Source: Rehmannia glutinosa (taxonomy: Eukaryota; Streptophyta; Magnoliopsida; Lamiales; Orobanchaceae). Taken from it: 64,000 nt of DNA. The position numbers and the translations under genes were made by a program. A model generated the notes under the pieces. That model was not told where the DNA came from. It did no database searches and saw only the letters and a program-made list of their open reading frames with translations. The stretch lies in contig CM071936.1 in NCBI GenBank assembly GCA_016081115.2, forward strand, positions 78,903,262 to 78,967,261. The letters are read 5' to 3'. This document shows, in pieces, positions 35,628 to 47,668 of the stretch. The first letter of the stretch is position 1. Each line of letters opens with the position of its first letter.

Positions 35628-35835
35628 ATAAATTACAAAAACTGCCGTTAAGGTTTAACCTAACTAAAAAAGAAATTCAATAATCTTTGAAAATTACAAA
35701 ACTCCCTTGAGGTACTACATGTGCGGATGTGCCCTTGAAGTTTATGTTTGTTTTACAAATATACCACTTTCAAAAAGTGCAATTTTTAGAAATAAACCTC
35801 AGGGGGTATTTGTAATTTTAAACTGAACTTCACCG
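35628..35835. repeat. AATTACAAAAA-type MITE, degraded copy
   Basis: Starts AATTACAAAAACTGCCGTTAAGG and ends near AAACCTCAGGGGGTATTTGT, the same inverted ends as at 36124-36343 but more diverged. Confidence 0.5.
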
Positions 35836-36123
35836 GTAGATTTTAGAATTGACCTTAATAATAATGACAGCTCTCAGTAGTTCAATAAGTTATCTGCTGA
35901 CATCACCGTTCCATCTAAGTTCGAAATATATATATACATTACACGTAGCATTGATCATCTTAAGAACAATGCAAGATGATAAATTGCTCCAAATTATGTG
36001 CCATTACACATTCCATTTATTTTTTTCTTGAAAGTAGTAAATAAAGTGGTTTTTTCAATTTTTTTAGGGGACAAGACTTTAAAACTCAATAATTATATTT
36101 ATATTAATTTGTTAAAAAAAAAA

Positions 36124-36343
36124 GATAATTACAAAAACTACCCTTAAGGTTTACCCTTATTACAAAAAACTCCAGCTAATATTTCAAGATTTCGAATGCC
36201 CCATTGGGTGTTACAAATACCCACGTCATGAGAGTGCATTTTGTAAAAGAAACAAATATCAAGGAAATATTTGTAATTTTGAAGATAACTGAGTTTTTTT
36301 GTAATTAGGATAAACCTCAAGGGTAGTTTTTGTAATTATCCCT
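36124..36343. repeat. AATTACAAAAA-type MITE, clear copy
   Basis: GATAATTACAAAAACTACCC at the left faces GGGTAGTTTTTGTAATTATC at the right, a 20-bp perfect inverted repeat around a ~220-bp element without coding sequence. Six or more relatives occur in this window. Confidence 0.8.
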
Positions 36344-37003
36344 TTAAAAGAATTATGAAGTTGACCCCTCCTGCTCTGTCCCTGACGGGATGTAATTCTG
36401 ATGATTTTGCTGGCTTTAAACTAAGACATCATTTTGTTGACTTAATTGTACAGGACCTGTACCCATGCAAATAACCATGGCTGAAACCTTAGCCAATGTT
36501 GAGCTAACTGATCATAACAAACTATGTCTTTCTAAAGATGGGGCACTAAGACCACTTCTTCAGATGCTCAAGCAAAGTGATATTGAAGTCAAGGCAATGG
36601 CTGTTAAAGCTTTACAAAACCTCTCAGGTGTACCACAAAATGGCCTTCAATTGATTAAACAAGGGCTAAAATCCCTTTATTTGAACTTCTGTTTTGTCAC
36701 ACTTTATCATCGGTCAAATTGCGTGAACATGTGGCGAAAACTATCATGCACCTAGCGATGTCTACAACTTCTCCTGAAGCTTCTAAGGACCAGATTTCAC
36801 TTTTGGAAACTGAAGACGATGTTTTCAAGCTATTTTCTCTTATTTCATTTTCTGGACCTGGTATGCAAGAAACGCTTCTCCTCACGTTTCGTGCGTTGTG
36901 TGGATCGTCTTCTGGTTTGAACATCAGGACGAACTTGAGACAGGTATCTACAAACATGTGGAATTCGACATGCAATTTAAATTGGCGTATCGAGAAATAT
37001 TTA

Positions 37004-37202
37004 TAGGGGTGATTACAAAAACCATCCCTGTGGTTTGGTTTGATTACAAATAAATTCGGTTAACTTCTAAAATGACCCAAAAAAAAAAAAACTATGGCTG
37101 ATGGAAGTGTGACTAAATTAACAGAACTTGTGAACTATACTTGAGAAGTTAGTTGGGTCTTTCTGTAATTAGGTCAAATCTCATGGGTTGTTTTTGTATA
37201 CA
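37004..37202. repeat. AATTACAAAAA-type MITE, diverged copy
   Basis: Left end GGGGTGATTACAAAAACCATCC, right end GTAATTAGGTCAAATCTCATGG. It lies in the intron of the PUB-like pseudogene, just after the donor. Confidence 0.55.
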
Positions 37203-37437
37203 TGGATGTGTATATTATATATATATATGCTCTAGCTGGCGTTGGATTGGGGGAAGATAGAGCTATATTGGCGGGGAGGGAGAGAGAAGAGGGGCTGGTG
37301 ACCACATATTGAGGAAAGAGAGGGGATGCATTTCATTCATATTTAAATTTATTTAATTTATGTCATTTAAGACTCTAAAGCATAACATTAAGTTTTCTCA
37401 AATTACTAATATTTATATTAATGTAAAATAAAAATTA

Positions 37438-37720
37438 GGGATAATTACAAAAATACTCCAGACACTTAGGCTAATTACAAAAAAACTCAGAGATGTTTAA
37501 AAATTACAAAAAATCCCTCCAGGTTTGATTCCATCTTACATTTTCTCCCTTCATAAACAACAAACATTTCAAAACCCCCATGATATTTCTATAAATATTA
37601 TAGTTAACTCCTTAAATTTAGGACTTAATCAAACTTGAGGGGCCTTTTTGTAATTTTAAAATATTTCTGTGTTTTTTTGTAATTAGCCCAAACCTCAGTG
37701 GGTCTTTTGTAATTATCCCT
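37438..37720. repeat. AATTACAAAAA-type MITE, full copy
   Basis: Begins GGGATAATTACAAAAATACTC and ends GGTCTTTTGTAATTATCCCT, facing each other as inverted repeats over ~283 bp, in the PUB-like intron. Confidence 0.75.
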
Positions 37721-38007
37721 AAAAATTATGAAAATATATTGAATATGCCAATGAAATAACAATATTGTTTAATTATGATATTTAATGAATATAAAAACTA
37801 TAACAATTATAACCCTCTAAAATATAAAATACTACAGATAGCCCTCCAACACATTTTGTAGGGGTAAAATTGGATTTTCATATAAAGTTATTTATGACAT
37901 CAGTAATTTTCGTCAGGTCAACTATCGGTTGGTGCAAAATGTAAGATGGAAACAAACCATAAAGATAGTTAATGTAATTTTAGAAGTTAGCTGGTTTTTT
38001 GGTGGTT

Positions 38008-38025
38008 GTAATTAGGCCAAATCTT
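38008..38025. repeat. Left 18-bp target-site duplication of LINE 1
   Basis: GTAATTAGGCCAAATCTT, identical to 40099-40116. Confidence 0.93.
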
Positions 38026-40098
38026 CTTTTTGAATAAATGCAAAATATTATTAAAAAGAAAATGTAGTCATCAACTTACAAGCCAAGCAATGACTAACTT
38101 TTAAAACCTATCAAAGTAAAACCCCATTGGGAAAAACCTTTGATAAGAAAAAGAGTACCCCATAAAAGAAACAATAGAAATAACTTAAAATCGCAATCGA
38201 AATGATGGACGTTTATTTCTAGAGGATTTTCGAAGGACATTGTCATGTGTTTTTTTGCATGTGCTTGAGTATCCTCCTGATGGTACGATGTATCTGTGGA
38301 ATATCGACCAGGATCCTCCGGCCCACAATTGTCAGAGCGTTCATAGCTTCTGACGAATCACTTGAGTGAAAGACAATTGGAGCAATTGAAGAGTCGCCTA
38401 ACTTGGTCTTTAAAGCTTCCAATTTGTCTGCATCAACTTGATTGTCTTCATCCGCCATATATGACCAACGTTTCGCGGCAGCGGCCATAGCTTTGAACCC
38501 CTCGGAAGGATCATTGGAGCTAAGGACATAATCATTAAGAGGAAAGCTATTTGAAACTATTGTCATTCCATGTTGCAAATTAGCCTGTCCATGTTCATCC
38601 AAATTTGTTGCTTGCGGTTGATAAGGAACCATAGCTCTGTCTGTGTTGCTAGTATTATCTTCCGAAGCCATAATCCGATTATCATTATCAGATTTGTGCT
38701 CCAAATTTGTATTATCACATGCCACATCATCTGAATCAGCACCCAGAACATCAAAAGAATTCTTAGTATGAATATGTGAAGAAGAAGGTTCACCCTCCTT
38801 AACACGACCTTGACGACCTGTTACTTGTACCCAAGTTTCAGATTCAACCGCCTTCCCCTTAGTAGCGAAACACGATCTCGACGGTGGAACATCCCGACCT
38901 GGGCTTTTTCCTTGCGCCCAATGTCATCCTTCTATTGTACCTCTTTAGATTTGACCTGACGACAATTTTTGATCTGGTGCCCAACTATGCGACAGTTGAC
39001 AAAAGAACAGTGTACTACCCGTTCCACCATAACAAACTCCTGAAGAGGATTATTTAGATCAAGTTCGACTAAAACGCGAACAAAATGCCCCACCTCACCA
39101 GGCAACGAACGTCCATCAATTTGGATAGGAGTACAATCGCACTAGCAATCTTCGTGATCAAAGAATGATGCCAATATTCAATACTTAATTCATAAATACG
39201 TACCCAAACTTGTGTCACCGAAGTATTAATATGATAAGGATTGAAATTTGGAATCCAATTAGTAATACGAATGATACCTGGATTCAAGTTCCATGAAACT
39301 TTAGCAAAAATACGATTACGGTCATCCAAATTCGTGAACTGTAAGCTGAAATACCCTTTCCCAAGAGGAACCAAATGCCAACTATTCTGAATTTTCCAAA
39401 CCTCGATCAACTTGGACTTGAGAGCTTCCAATGAAAACGGTTTAGCACCTTTTGGTTGCAACAATCGCTCTATCAAAGAGTTACGTAGTTCTGCTGTACG
39501 TTGATGATAAATGTCCTCATCCATCGTAATAGAAAAGAAATCTCCTTTCTTAACTGGACGGGAATTATGTCCGGGCTTTAGTGTTTTCGAAAAAGTTGGA
39601 ATCTTGGACGCATGCGTTGAATCTGGAGCTCTTGAACCAATAAAAATAGATTTTTCATGGGTTACCTGAGAATCTAAGAAAGTACCAGGGCCCTTGTGGC
39701 CAGAAGAATTCGAGGATATAGCAGAATACTTTGGGAGGAGGACCAATTGCTTGAGGATTGGCCTCCAAGGGGGGACCACCGATGTCACCACGTGGGGGGA
39801 CTGCTGGGGTAGGGACAACCTTTGGAGAAGTTATAACAACTTTTGGGGGGACCATGGACATGTTAACCACCAAAGGAGAGGGCAACTCCTTGGGCGATGG
39901 AAATACTGAGGGAGGACGTCCCCCATAGAATTTAAGTACCATGTGAAGGGGTTGAAAAATTTCGGGAAGAGATCGTTGTCATGTGAAAAGCGGAGAAGCG
40001 TGGGAAAACCAATCCTCATCATCAAAAGTCGACGACAATGAGGAGGTAGGAGAGAGAAGAGAGCATATTTTTAGAGAGAGAAATTCCGAAACCCTCCA
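38026..40098 (-). mobile_element. ORF1-only L1 LINE (non-autonomous)
   Basis: A 2.07 kb minus-strand insertion flanked by a perfect 18-bp duplication. In element orientation it has a 5' leader with CTCTCTCT-rich text (40098 to ~39950), an ORF1-type coding region (39942-38243) and a ~215-base 3' tail ending ATTTATTCAAAAAG. The tail shares the string read on the plus strand as GGTAGGAAAAAGAGTACC-like text with the larger LINE at 42037-46018. No endonuclease or reverse transcriptase is present between ORF1 and the tail. The perfect duplication shows it transposed as this short form, presumably using another L1's enzymes. Confidence 0.85.
38243..39942 (-). pseudogene. LINE ORF1-like protein (DUF4283 plus zinc knuckle)
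   Basis: Minus-strand reading gives a Pro-rich N-terminus (39942-39655), then the RNA-binding DUF4283 region at 39069-39818 (NSWHLVPLGKGYFSLQFTN, RIFAKVSWNLNPGIIRI, VTQVWVRIYELSIEYWH), then, after a shift, VRVLVELDLNNPLQEF and a knuckle-like NCRIVGHQIKNC at about 38950-39010, and finally an acidic C-terminal part (38243-38725). In plant L1s this protein coats the element RNA. At least three frame changes break it here. Confidence 0.75.
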
Positions 40099-40116
40099 GT
40101 AATTAGGCCAAATCTT
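40099..40116. repeat. Right 18-bp target-site duplication of LINE 1
   Basis: GTAATTAGGCCAAATCTT, same as 38008-38025. The sequence is the inner-end motif of the AATTACAAAAA-type MITE, so LINE 1 inserted into a MITE copy. Confidence 0.93.
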
Positions 40117-40348
40117 AGGGACAGTGAACTTGTTTATAATTTTTAAGGTTGCTGTAAGATTGAAGAAATGAAATTCCATAAATCTTCCCCTTTTCACTTC
40201 TATTGTGTATTCCATATGAGAATGAGGATCAAAGATTTATCCAGAAAACCACAAATTTTAATCTTCTGATCTCACCATTTCACCCTCATCGCCCCAGTCC
40301 CAAATATTTTATACCTCTCCATGAAATCTTCTCCACATAATCTCTTTT

Positions 40349-40581
40349 GGGTTAATCACACGAAACCCCCTACACTATGCGAATTTTTGCACTTTATTCA
40401 CTAGACATTTTTTGTCACATTTTACCCCCTGAACTTAATATTTTTTGTACACTTTACCACCTCCAAGGGGGGTGTGGTGTGAGGAAAACACTAAGTTCAA
40501 GGGGTAAAGTGTTAGAAGAAAACGTTCAAGGGGCAACGTGCAAAAATTCGCATATTTGAAGAGACAAAGTATAATTTACCC
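40349..40581. repeat. MITE with GGGTTAAT...ATTTACCC ends
   Basis: A ~233-bp element with inverted inner arms: GCGAATTTTTGCAC near 40378-40391 faces GTGCAAAAATTCGC near 40540-40553. It is non-coding, lies in the PUB-like intron close to the acceptor, and differs from the AATTACAAAAA family. Confidence 0.65.
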
Positions 40582-41124
40582 ATCTTTTGTTAATTTTTAT
40601 TTCTCAATACATGTTTACTATGTATACATTTGAATCAATATGTAGCCCTGATTGTATAACATTATCTTATTTTGTCATTCACCAGATCTCTGCTGTTAAA
40701 GTACTAATCCAGTTATGTGAACTCGACGACCTTGTTGTCCGACAAAATGCTGTGAAATTGCTCTATCATTTGACAGAAGATGGTGATCATGAAACCTTCA
40801 CAGAACATATGAACAAGAAATGCATTACCACTCTGATTAAAATCATCAAAACTTCTAACAACGAAAAGGAGACATCTGCTGCAATGGGTGTAATCTCTCG
40901 ATTCCCTCAAAATCTTCAAATCTCTCACCACCTTCTAGAAGCTGGAACACTTGAAGTAATCTTCGATTGTCTCACTTTCAGACACTTTCATGCTTCACAC
41001 GAAAAAGAGTTGTTAGAACATGCTTCTGAGAGGAAGCACAAATGCAAAATCTATGGCTGCTAAAATATTAGCTCAATTGAATGTGCTTAATGAGCAGTCC
41101 TCTTTTTTTGATAGGCATGTATGA

Positions 41125-42036
41125 AATGCAAGGTGTAGCTGAAATAGGAGGGGTATTGATTGTGTTGTTTTGTATATAGTCACTTTATCGACTGGTATTA
41201 GACTGTTTAGCAATTGTTGTTTTTCTTCTTCTTTTTGAGTGTGTACATAACTAGGACATGTATATCTTTTGCAATAATATTCTAGCAAATAAGAAGGCAT
41301 AAACCTATTTCATTCTCTTGTATCTAGTTTAACTACACATATCAAACTTTGGTTTGTAATTTTCAATCTTTTTTCCTTTGGCTAAACATATTTAAACATC
41401 TAAGACGTTTTTGAAGCTTAAAGGTGTTAAATTTTATTTCAAAATTAAGTTGTTAGAGTATTTAAATAAAACAAGATCATAAAAAAAAACTTTGAAATAG
41501 GAATGTAATAGCAAAATGCAGGTAATGTCAATTTTATTATTAAAATTATCAGTATTAAAGAGGATTTAATAATAAAATCCTATTTCAAAAATACATAAAT
41601 AATAAATACCATGAATTTATAAGGATCCTAATATCGCTTTTTTTTTTTTTGGTTTACCTAAGTAAGATGTTTTAATTCTTAAGAGGCTTCTAACCTAAAC
41701 CACTCTTGAATATCCTTTTTTCATAATTGGCAAAAACTCATATAGGATCGTCTTACGGGTCTTTTTTGTCGACAGACCGTGCGACCTATGTTCCAATTCA
41801 AAAGCGGTATCAATTTCATAATTATTACGCTTACAAGTGCGTTTAATTATAATTAAAAGGAATTAGTTTTTTTTCCGAAAAGCACTACTTCTAAATTTAT
41901 GTGGTGATGATTTTTCTAATTTTTTGGAGCCGATGGCACAATATTTCCAGGACCGGTAGTATTTTTGTAATATTAGGTGGTGACATAGTAACACTTTGGA
42001 CTCGAAAAATATCATTTTTTTTATTGGTAAATTTTT
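41125..42036. other. AT-rich spacer downstream of the PUB-like pseudogene
   Basis: No gene or clear repeat seen. Contains a T-run near 41640 and a weak 'TCTTACGGGTC...GACAGACCGT' segment (41750-41782) that may be a worn copy of the GTCTCAC element found at 58638. Confidence 0.5.
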
Positions 42037-45000
42037 TTTTGAATAAATCGAAAATATATTTTAAAAAAAAAAAAAGAGTCACGATCACAAGCCGTCCCAG
42101 GTAGCGAAAGGAAAATAAAGTCGAGATGTGTACCAGAAAGAAAAGCGTACTAATCACAAGCCGACCGGTAGCTAAATGGTTGGGACCTCGTTAAAACCTC
42201 GCAAGGTAAAACCCACCCTTGTGGGAAAAAACCCTGGTAGGAAAAAGAGTACCTCCCATAAAAAACGTCCATAGAGAAAGATTAAGAAACACAAGGACGT
42301 ATTATCTAACGAATCTAAAAGTGGATTGGCCAACATAATCCTCCGTAAGTAGGGATACAATATCTGTTGGGGCAATGCCTCACCAATTCTCCGATTGCCA
42401 TTTCTTACTCAGAAATTCTGTCACGCGATTACCTTCACAATAAATATGGGAAACCACCAAATCCATCTGAAAAATCAAGTGAAGAGTATACCGTCATTTA
42501 CTCAAGTGTCTCTATTGGACATCAGAAGAACGCTTATGAATAAGATTCACCACATAAGTAGAATCCGACTCAAGCCAAAGTTTAGTCTAACCCTTAACAA
42601 ACGCATAGTGAATTGCCAACATCGTCGTCGTCAACTCTGCCTCAAACACATAACCAGCACCACAATGATCCACAAAGCAATCCCAAAAGAAACCTCGACA
42701 ATTTCGGAGACCCCAAAAGCCGTAAGTAAGTCTATTCGGCGCCCGAAGCATTGCCATCCGTATTCACCTTGATCCATCTGGGAAGGGGTTTATGCCAATC
42801 AATATGCACTATGTTCGGAGCTTTCCTTGGCCGACCAGGAAACATGAAGTCTCTCGGAGGATGAAAAGATCTCGTTGATCATTATCCATGCAACCATGAT
42901 CTAAAGATGAAGATTCAACGATGAGAACCGAAGTCGACAATAGCGGCGTCCACCGCCCAATCTTATCATTGAATGCCAAATTGTTCCGTACATGCTAAAT
43001 AAGCCAGATGCAAGAGAATGTTGCTGCTCGCCATAAAAAAGATACTTGCTCACTGAATCTAAAAGTCATCAAGTGCACAAGAATTCATTAAAATTGTCAG
43101 CAAGATGAAAGTGAACATCAAAGGTACTAAAGATCCAACGCCAAAAGGGCCCCTGCAAAGACATAAGTGATAAATAAATGATCGATAGATTCATCATTAG
43201 ACAACGAGAGACCCGCATGACAGAGGGGCGATAAAACCCCATTTTGCAACAAATCCATGACCGCCAGGCGATAGTGAATAGCACGCCAAGCCACAATCCA
43301 ACGCCTTTCCGGGATGTAAGGAGACCAAATCCATGAACCCCAATTGACCATAGGAGATGATGGACAAAAATGAGAATAAGCGCTTTCAAGAGATCTCCCC
43401 ATCAGAGAATGCATCCAAACCCTTTTATCCTTTGAGGGGCGGGGCAATCGAGAAAACGGACGGTGTCTAGACTCGGATCCAAATAAGCCTCGACAAAAGA
43501 AAATGTGAAATGCCGGGAATCATTGTAGAAGTAAATAAATTAGAGATAAGTTGCGAAGAGATATATGTACTCGTGAGGGATTCCAATCCTATCGACAATA
43601 GAGTATCCCAACCGATTATCAATGTAAAATAATACCCTCGAATTAATCCAGGATCCATCGTGACTCGATCAAAATGTCCTCAATGCGAGGCCTAATCCCA
43701 ACCCAAATCGAAGATGGTAAAACGCATTATGCGAATGGAATCATTAGAAAGCAAGTAGCATTTTGAAGAATCTAAAAAACCGAGTCGGACGTCATAACTT
43801 TCCATCCAAGTTTAGTGAAAAGCACTATAGCCACAATGATAGAAGCGAACCCCAAGGCCGCATTCTGCTCTGGGCATACAACAACGAGCCGAATTCACCA
43901 CCACAGTACCCTTAGAGTTAACATCACCAGTCCAAATAAAATTACACATGGCCTTCTCCATTTGCTTGAGCATAGATATCGTCCATTTGTAAATCATCAT
44001 AGTATGGACAAAGGAACTAGTAATGACCGAGTTAACCAAGAAAACCCTCCCAGGAAGAGACAGAGTCATCCCCTTCCATCTTCGAAACTTCAGAATAATT
44101 CTATCGAATATCTGCTGCAAAACGGTGGGCTTTGGAGCACCCTTAAAGATATGGGTGCCCAAATAGACCGTAGGAAAGGCCCTTGACTGAATACCCATAA
44201 TATCATGAATTTGATTCCGCACATGAGTAGAAACCCGACTGCCGAAGAAAGCTTTTGATTTTCAATGATTGAAAGCCTGACCCAAAATACTAGCGTAATC
44301 CGTGATTATCTGAAGAAGTGTGCGCACATTATCAGAAGAGGCCCTACATATAATAACTATGTCATCTGCCTAGAGAACTGAAGCAGGGAAATCAATATGC
44401 CTCGGAGCCAAAAATGGCGTGAGCTGATTATTGGACGCCGCTGCCTCCAAAAATTTACTCAGAACTTCCTCCGCGATAAAAAAAAAAAGCAAAGGGAACA
44501 AAGGATCACCCTATCTAACACCTCTAGTGCAGGGAAAGTAATCCACCGACGAACCATTTAATAAAACTGAAATCCGGGCTGATTGCAAAATAACCTTGAT
44601 CCATTGTATGAAGATATCAAGGAAACCAAATTGACGCAGAACATGCAGCAGAAAACCCCAACTCAGCGTATCGAAAGCTTTAGAGATATCAATTTTCAAA
44701 ATAATGTTATTGTCCAGGCGACCATGAAGAATATTGAAACCCTGCAAAACCAAAGCAATACGATCATGAATCATCGGCCGGGGATAAAACCAAATTGTGT
44801 GGGACACAAATAAGTAAGGATGATCACCCCAACCGAGTGGCTAAAATTACTCATAACAATCGTAAAATTATCAACGGTGTTAGCATATTTGCTTCTCGGG
44901 ATAAGAGTCATAAAACTAGAGTTCAAACCTGAAGGCAAATTCGAGCTCATGAAGAAATAACGGACAGCCATGATCACATCAGATGAAATAATGTCCCAAT

Positions 45001-46018
45001 AATGCTGATAGAAGATACTAGTAAAATCGTCCAAGCTAGGAGAACTATCCGATCCAAGATAAAACAATGTCTCCCTGATATTAGAGTCGAAGGAATTTCC
45101 ATTAAAAGAGCATTATCAGCCGCCACCACCTTATCAGAAATAACATGATCGACCATAGAGTAATCCGGAGTAGCACCCCCTAAATCCGAAAATAGCTCCT
45201 TGTAGAAGGAAGTAATATAACTGCCAAGCACATTCGTATCCTCCAAAAAATTTCCATTTATCATCAAACCATGAATCCCATAGCGGATTTTCTTAATCTA
45301 ACAACGATGATAAGAAAATGCAAAATTATGGTCACCATCTTTAAGCCAAGCAGTACGTGCCTTCTATTTAAGAAACTCTGCTTGCAGCAAAAAGGTTTTA
45401 GAAAGAGATGTTTGAGCATCAAATTCTATCTTACTATGATTAGCATTGTAGCCCAGAGTTTCAATATCTGACTGGACTTGACGCACTTTCTCCATCTGAA
45501 TATCCACCATGCGATTCACATCACCAAAGACATTCGTGTTCCAACCCTTAAGTGGTTCACGCAACCGTTTAAGCTTCAACATCATACGCAAAAGAGGATT
45601 GTAAGAAAGACACGGCTGAACCCAAGAAGAAGTAACCAAATCCCAAAATTGGTCATGAGAAATCCACATACGTTGAAAATGAAACATAGCCAGACCTCTA
45701 TTCGAAGTGGATGAACAAGAAACTAAGAGGGGGTGATGGTCCAAACAAATACGAGGAAGTACCAAACCTTTAACCACATGCCAGTGTTTCGATCCAACTG
45801 CGCCTGCAGGAGAGAAATAGGAGAACGAGTGGCACACCACGTAAAGAAATTACGCGTAGTAGGCAAGAGAACGAACCGACATCATCCAAAAAGCCTCTGA
45901 AATCCTGACAAGATGCCTAGGAAAGAACACCACTGCCCAGTTGTTCATGATTACCCCAAATCGCATTAAAGTCATTGAGGAGCAATAAATCATCAAGACC
46001 CAAATTTACCAAATCACT
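42037..46018 (-). mobile_element. L1-type LINE with RT and RNase H, 5'-truncated
   Basis: About 4 kb on the minus strand. In element order: end of an apurinic endonuclease domain (45850-46018, with LLLNDFNAIWGNHEQL and, further on, DHHPLLVSC), reverse transcriptase (45300-43800), a zf-RVT zinc domain (43447-43130), RNase H (about 42770-42400) and a 3' tail ending GATTTATTCAAAAAAAAA. The flank TTATTGGTAAA at the 3' side and TTATTATTAAA at the 5' side could be a worn target duplication (9 of 11). ORF1 and the endonuclease N-terminus are absent. Confidence 0.85.
42400..45840 (-). pseudogene. LINE ORF2 (RT, zf-RVT, RNase H)
   Basis: RT blocks on the minus strand: PTQFGFIPGRMIHD, ILKIDISKAFDTLSWGFLL and a QGDPLFPLL end near 44500; the catalytic box ADDIVII near 44350; and FRRWKGMTLSLPGRVFLVNS at 44040-44100. 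The zf-RVT domain reads IPERRWIVAWRAIHYRLAVM at 43200-43330. RNase H shows VNTDG near 42765 and LWLESDSTYVVNLIH near 42560. Stops and shifts are scattered, for example a stop just before ADDIVII and one in RNase H. The plus-strand open frame at 42395-42772 is an antisense shadow of RNase H. Confidence 0.85.
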
Positions 46019-47471
46019 TATTATTAAAAAAAATTATCAATTTAATCTGAGAATTATACGTTTTCTTGGAATCAAAACTGATACTACAAGTCTCCGGAAA
46101 GATATTAGTTTCTTCCCTAAAAAGTATTACTAGTACCTTTGAAATATTATTTTGTACTCAAAATGGTTTCTTCAGCTACAATTCATGCGGAAAAAATATC
46201 AATTTAGGGCCTGATTACACGATATTCTCTTTGGCGGTCATTGACATCAATAGAATACTTCTTTTTGTTCAGTTTCTACTGCATATTGCATCAAATTGCA
46301 CCAGATTAATTACTTGGATTTCCTATTAAATTTTTTCTCCTCTTTAATCACGACGGGTGTGTAGGTGTTATAGAATGTAGATCTTGTTGCAACATGCTGC
46401 ACGTTGTCTCTGTATATATTATTTTTCCTTCACAAATTCTTGTTTTATATTTATGATAAGTCTCAAGGAACATTTTTCATCCTGTTGTGTAGGTGTAGAC
46501 TCTTTCGCAACTTTAGATAGACACAAATTGGTTGAAGGCAACCATACCCATTCACCATAGTTAATTTCTATTTATAATTACAGTCAAGACATTAAAAAAT
46601 AGAAGGAACTACGGGGAAAAAAAAGAGGGAAGAAAACTTTATTGTGTGCTTAGGCAAACAAAAAGTTGCAAAGAGTTAGAAAGAGAGAGATCGAGCGAGT
46701 TTGTCAACGGAGCTATGGCAAACAAAATCATGTAGAGAGAGAGAGAGACGCACTGTAGGCTTGAGTTTGTATTTGGGTGTTGAGACTCCATTCTCACGGA
46801 TTTAGATATGTGATACAGTCTCACAAGAGGCCTACTTCATTACACAAGAAAACATAATCAATAAGTTTCAAACAATCTACTCCATCGAAAATTATTAACC
46901 ACCCTCAATTAGACTGCATGATGAATAGATAAAAGCTTATACTTGATGTTATCATTTGGGAAAAAAGCCAAGATAATTTTCAAGTTATCTTTTTGACATT
47001 TGACAATCTATAATTGGCCAACAAAATATATATTAAATATACTTAGGAGGCGATCTCATGTTTCACTTTTCCTGTTCCATTTCTTATTCCGTATATATAT
47101 TGGATGATTGACACGTAGGTGTATAATTGTGATATCATCTTGTATACGTGTCATTCATCTAATGTAATGGAATATGGGTGGAGCACGGAAAGTGGAACAA
47201 AAAATCTCAATCCACCTTTCCTACCAATCCATCACCAATTTGTAATGAAACTCGAACTCCAATTGCCCCTCCATGTTCAATTCTCCAATGCGGATTTCCA
47301 TTCTTGCCCTCTCAGATTGTCAAGTGGGAATTTAGGAAACTAGGACTACCAAATTGTTGAAATTTTAATTTGCAACTGGTTACAAATTCGAACTCAAGCA
47401 CGAATGGAATTACATAAAGGTAAAGAAAAATTAAAAAAGATGTTGTATCCATCCAATCCAACTTTTCAATT
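46019..47471. other. AT-rich intergenic stretch
   Basis: No gene found. A short GA run lies at 46735-46750. 46790-46837 contains CTCACGGATTTAGATATG and GTCTCACAAGAGGC, a worn end of the GTCTCAC-type element seen complete at 58638-59029. Confidence 0.5.
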
Positions 47472-47668
47472 TGTTGGGGAATTTATATAATAAATTTTGA
47501 TGATACCATGTAAAACTTAGATTATGAAGTTGGCAACCCAATTCGACTGTAAATCAACTTGTAATAGATAGGGTTCTATAAGCTGAGTGGAAGCAGCCAA
47601 GTTGAAGAATGCAGGAGTCGACTGAAGATCAAAATGAAGAATCAGTTGTGTGGCAGCTGAGTGAAGTG

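Larger units (their letters stand above)
36454..41124 (+). pseudogene. PUB43/PUB44-like U-box/ARM protein, 3' part only
   Basis: Block 1 (36454-36943) follows the acceptor TTGTACAG and encodes ARM-repeat text: AETLANVELTDHNKLCLSKD, AVKALQNLSGVPQNGLQLIK, then, after a 1-base loss near 36662-36668, REHVAKTIMHLAMSTTSPEA and ALCGSSSGLNIRTNLRQ. It ends at donor CAG|GTATCT. Block 2 (40686-41124) follows acceptor ATTCACCAG with VKVLIQLCELDDLVVRQNAV, LYHLTEDGDHETF and IIKTSNNEKETSAAMG; another shift near 41020-41035 precedes the end. The wording matches the C-terminal ARM repeats of Arabidopsis PUB43/PUB44 (SAUL1) type E3 ligases. No U-box or upstream exons remain; the Sirevirus boundary at 35619 lies on that side. 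The intron (36944-40685) holds MITEs and a LINE. Confidence 0.75.

Noticed and set aside
42395..42772. Plus-strand 125-codon frame
   Set aside because: Antisense shadow of the LINE RNase H domain, which reads correctly on the minus strand.
42020..46030. Firm target-site duplication for the larger LINE
   Set aside because: TTATTGGTAAA and TTATTATTAAA agree at 9 of 11 bases only and are AT-rich, so chance cannot be excluded.
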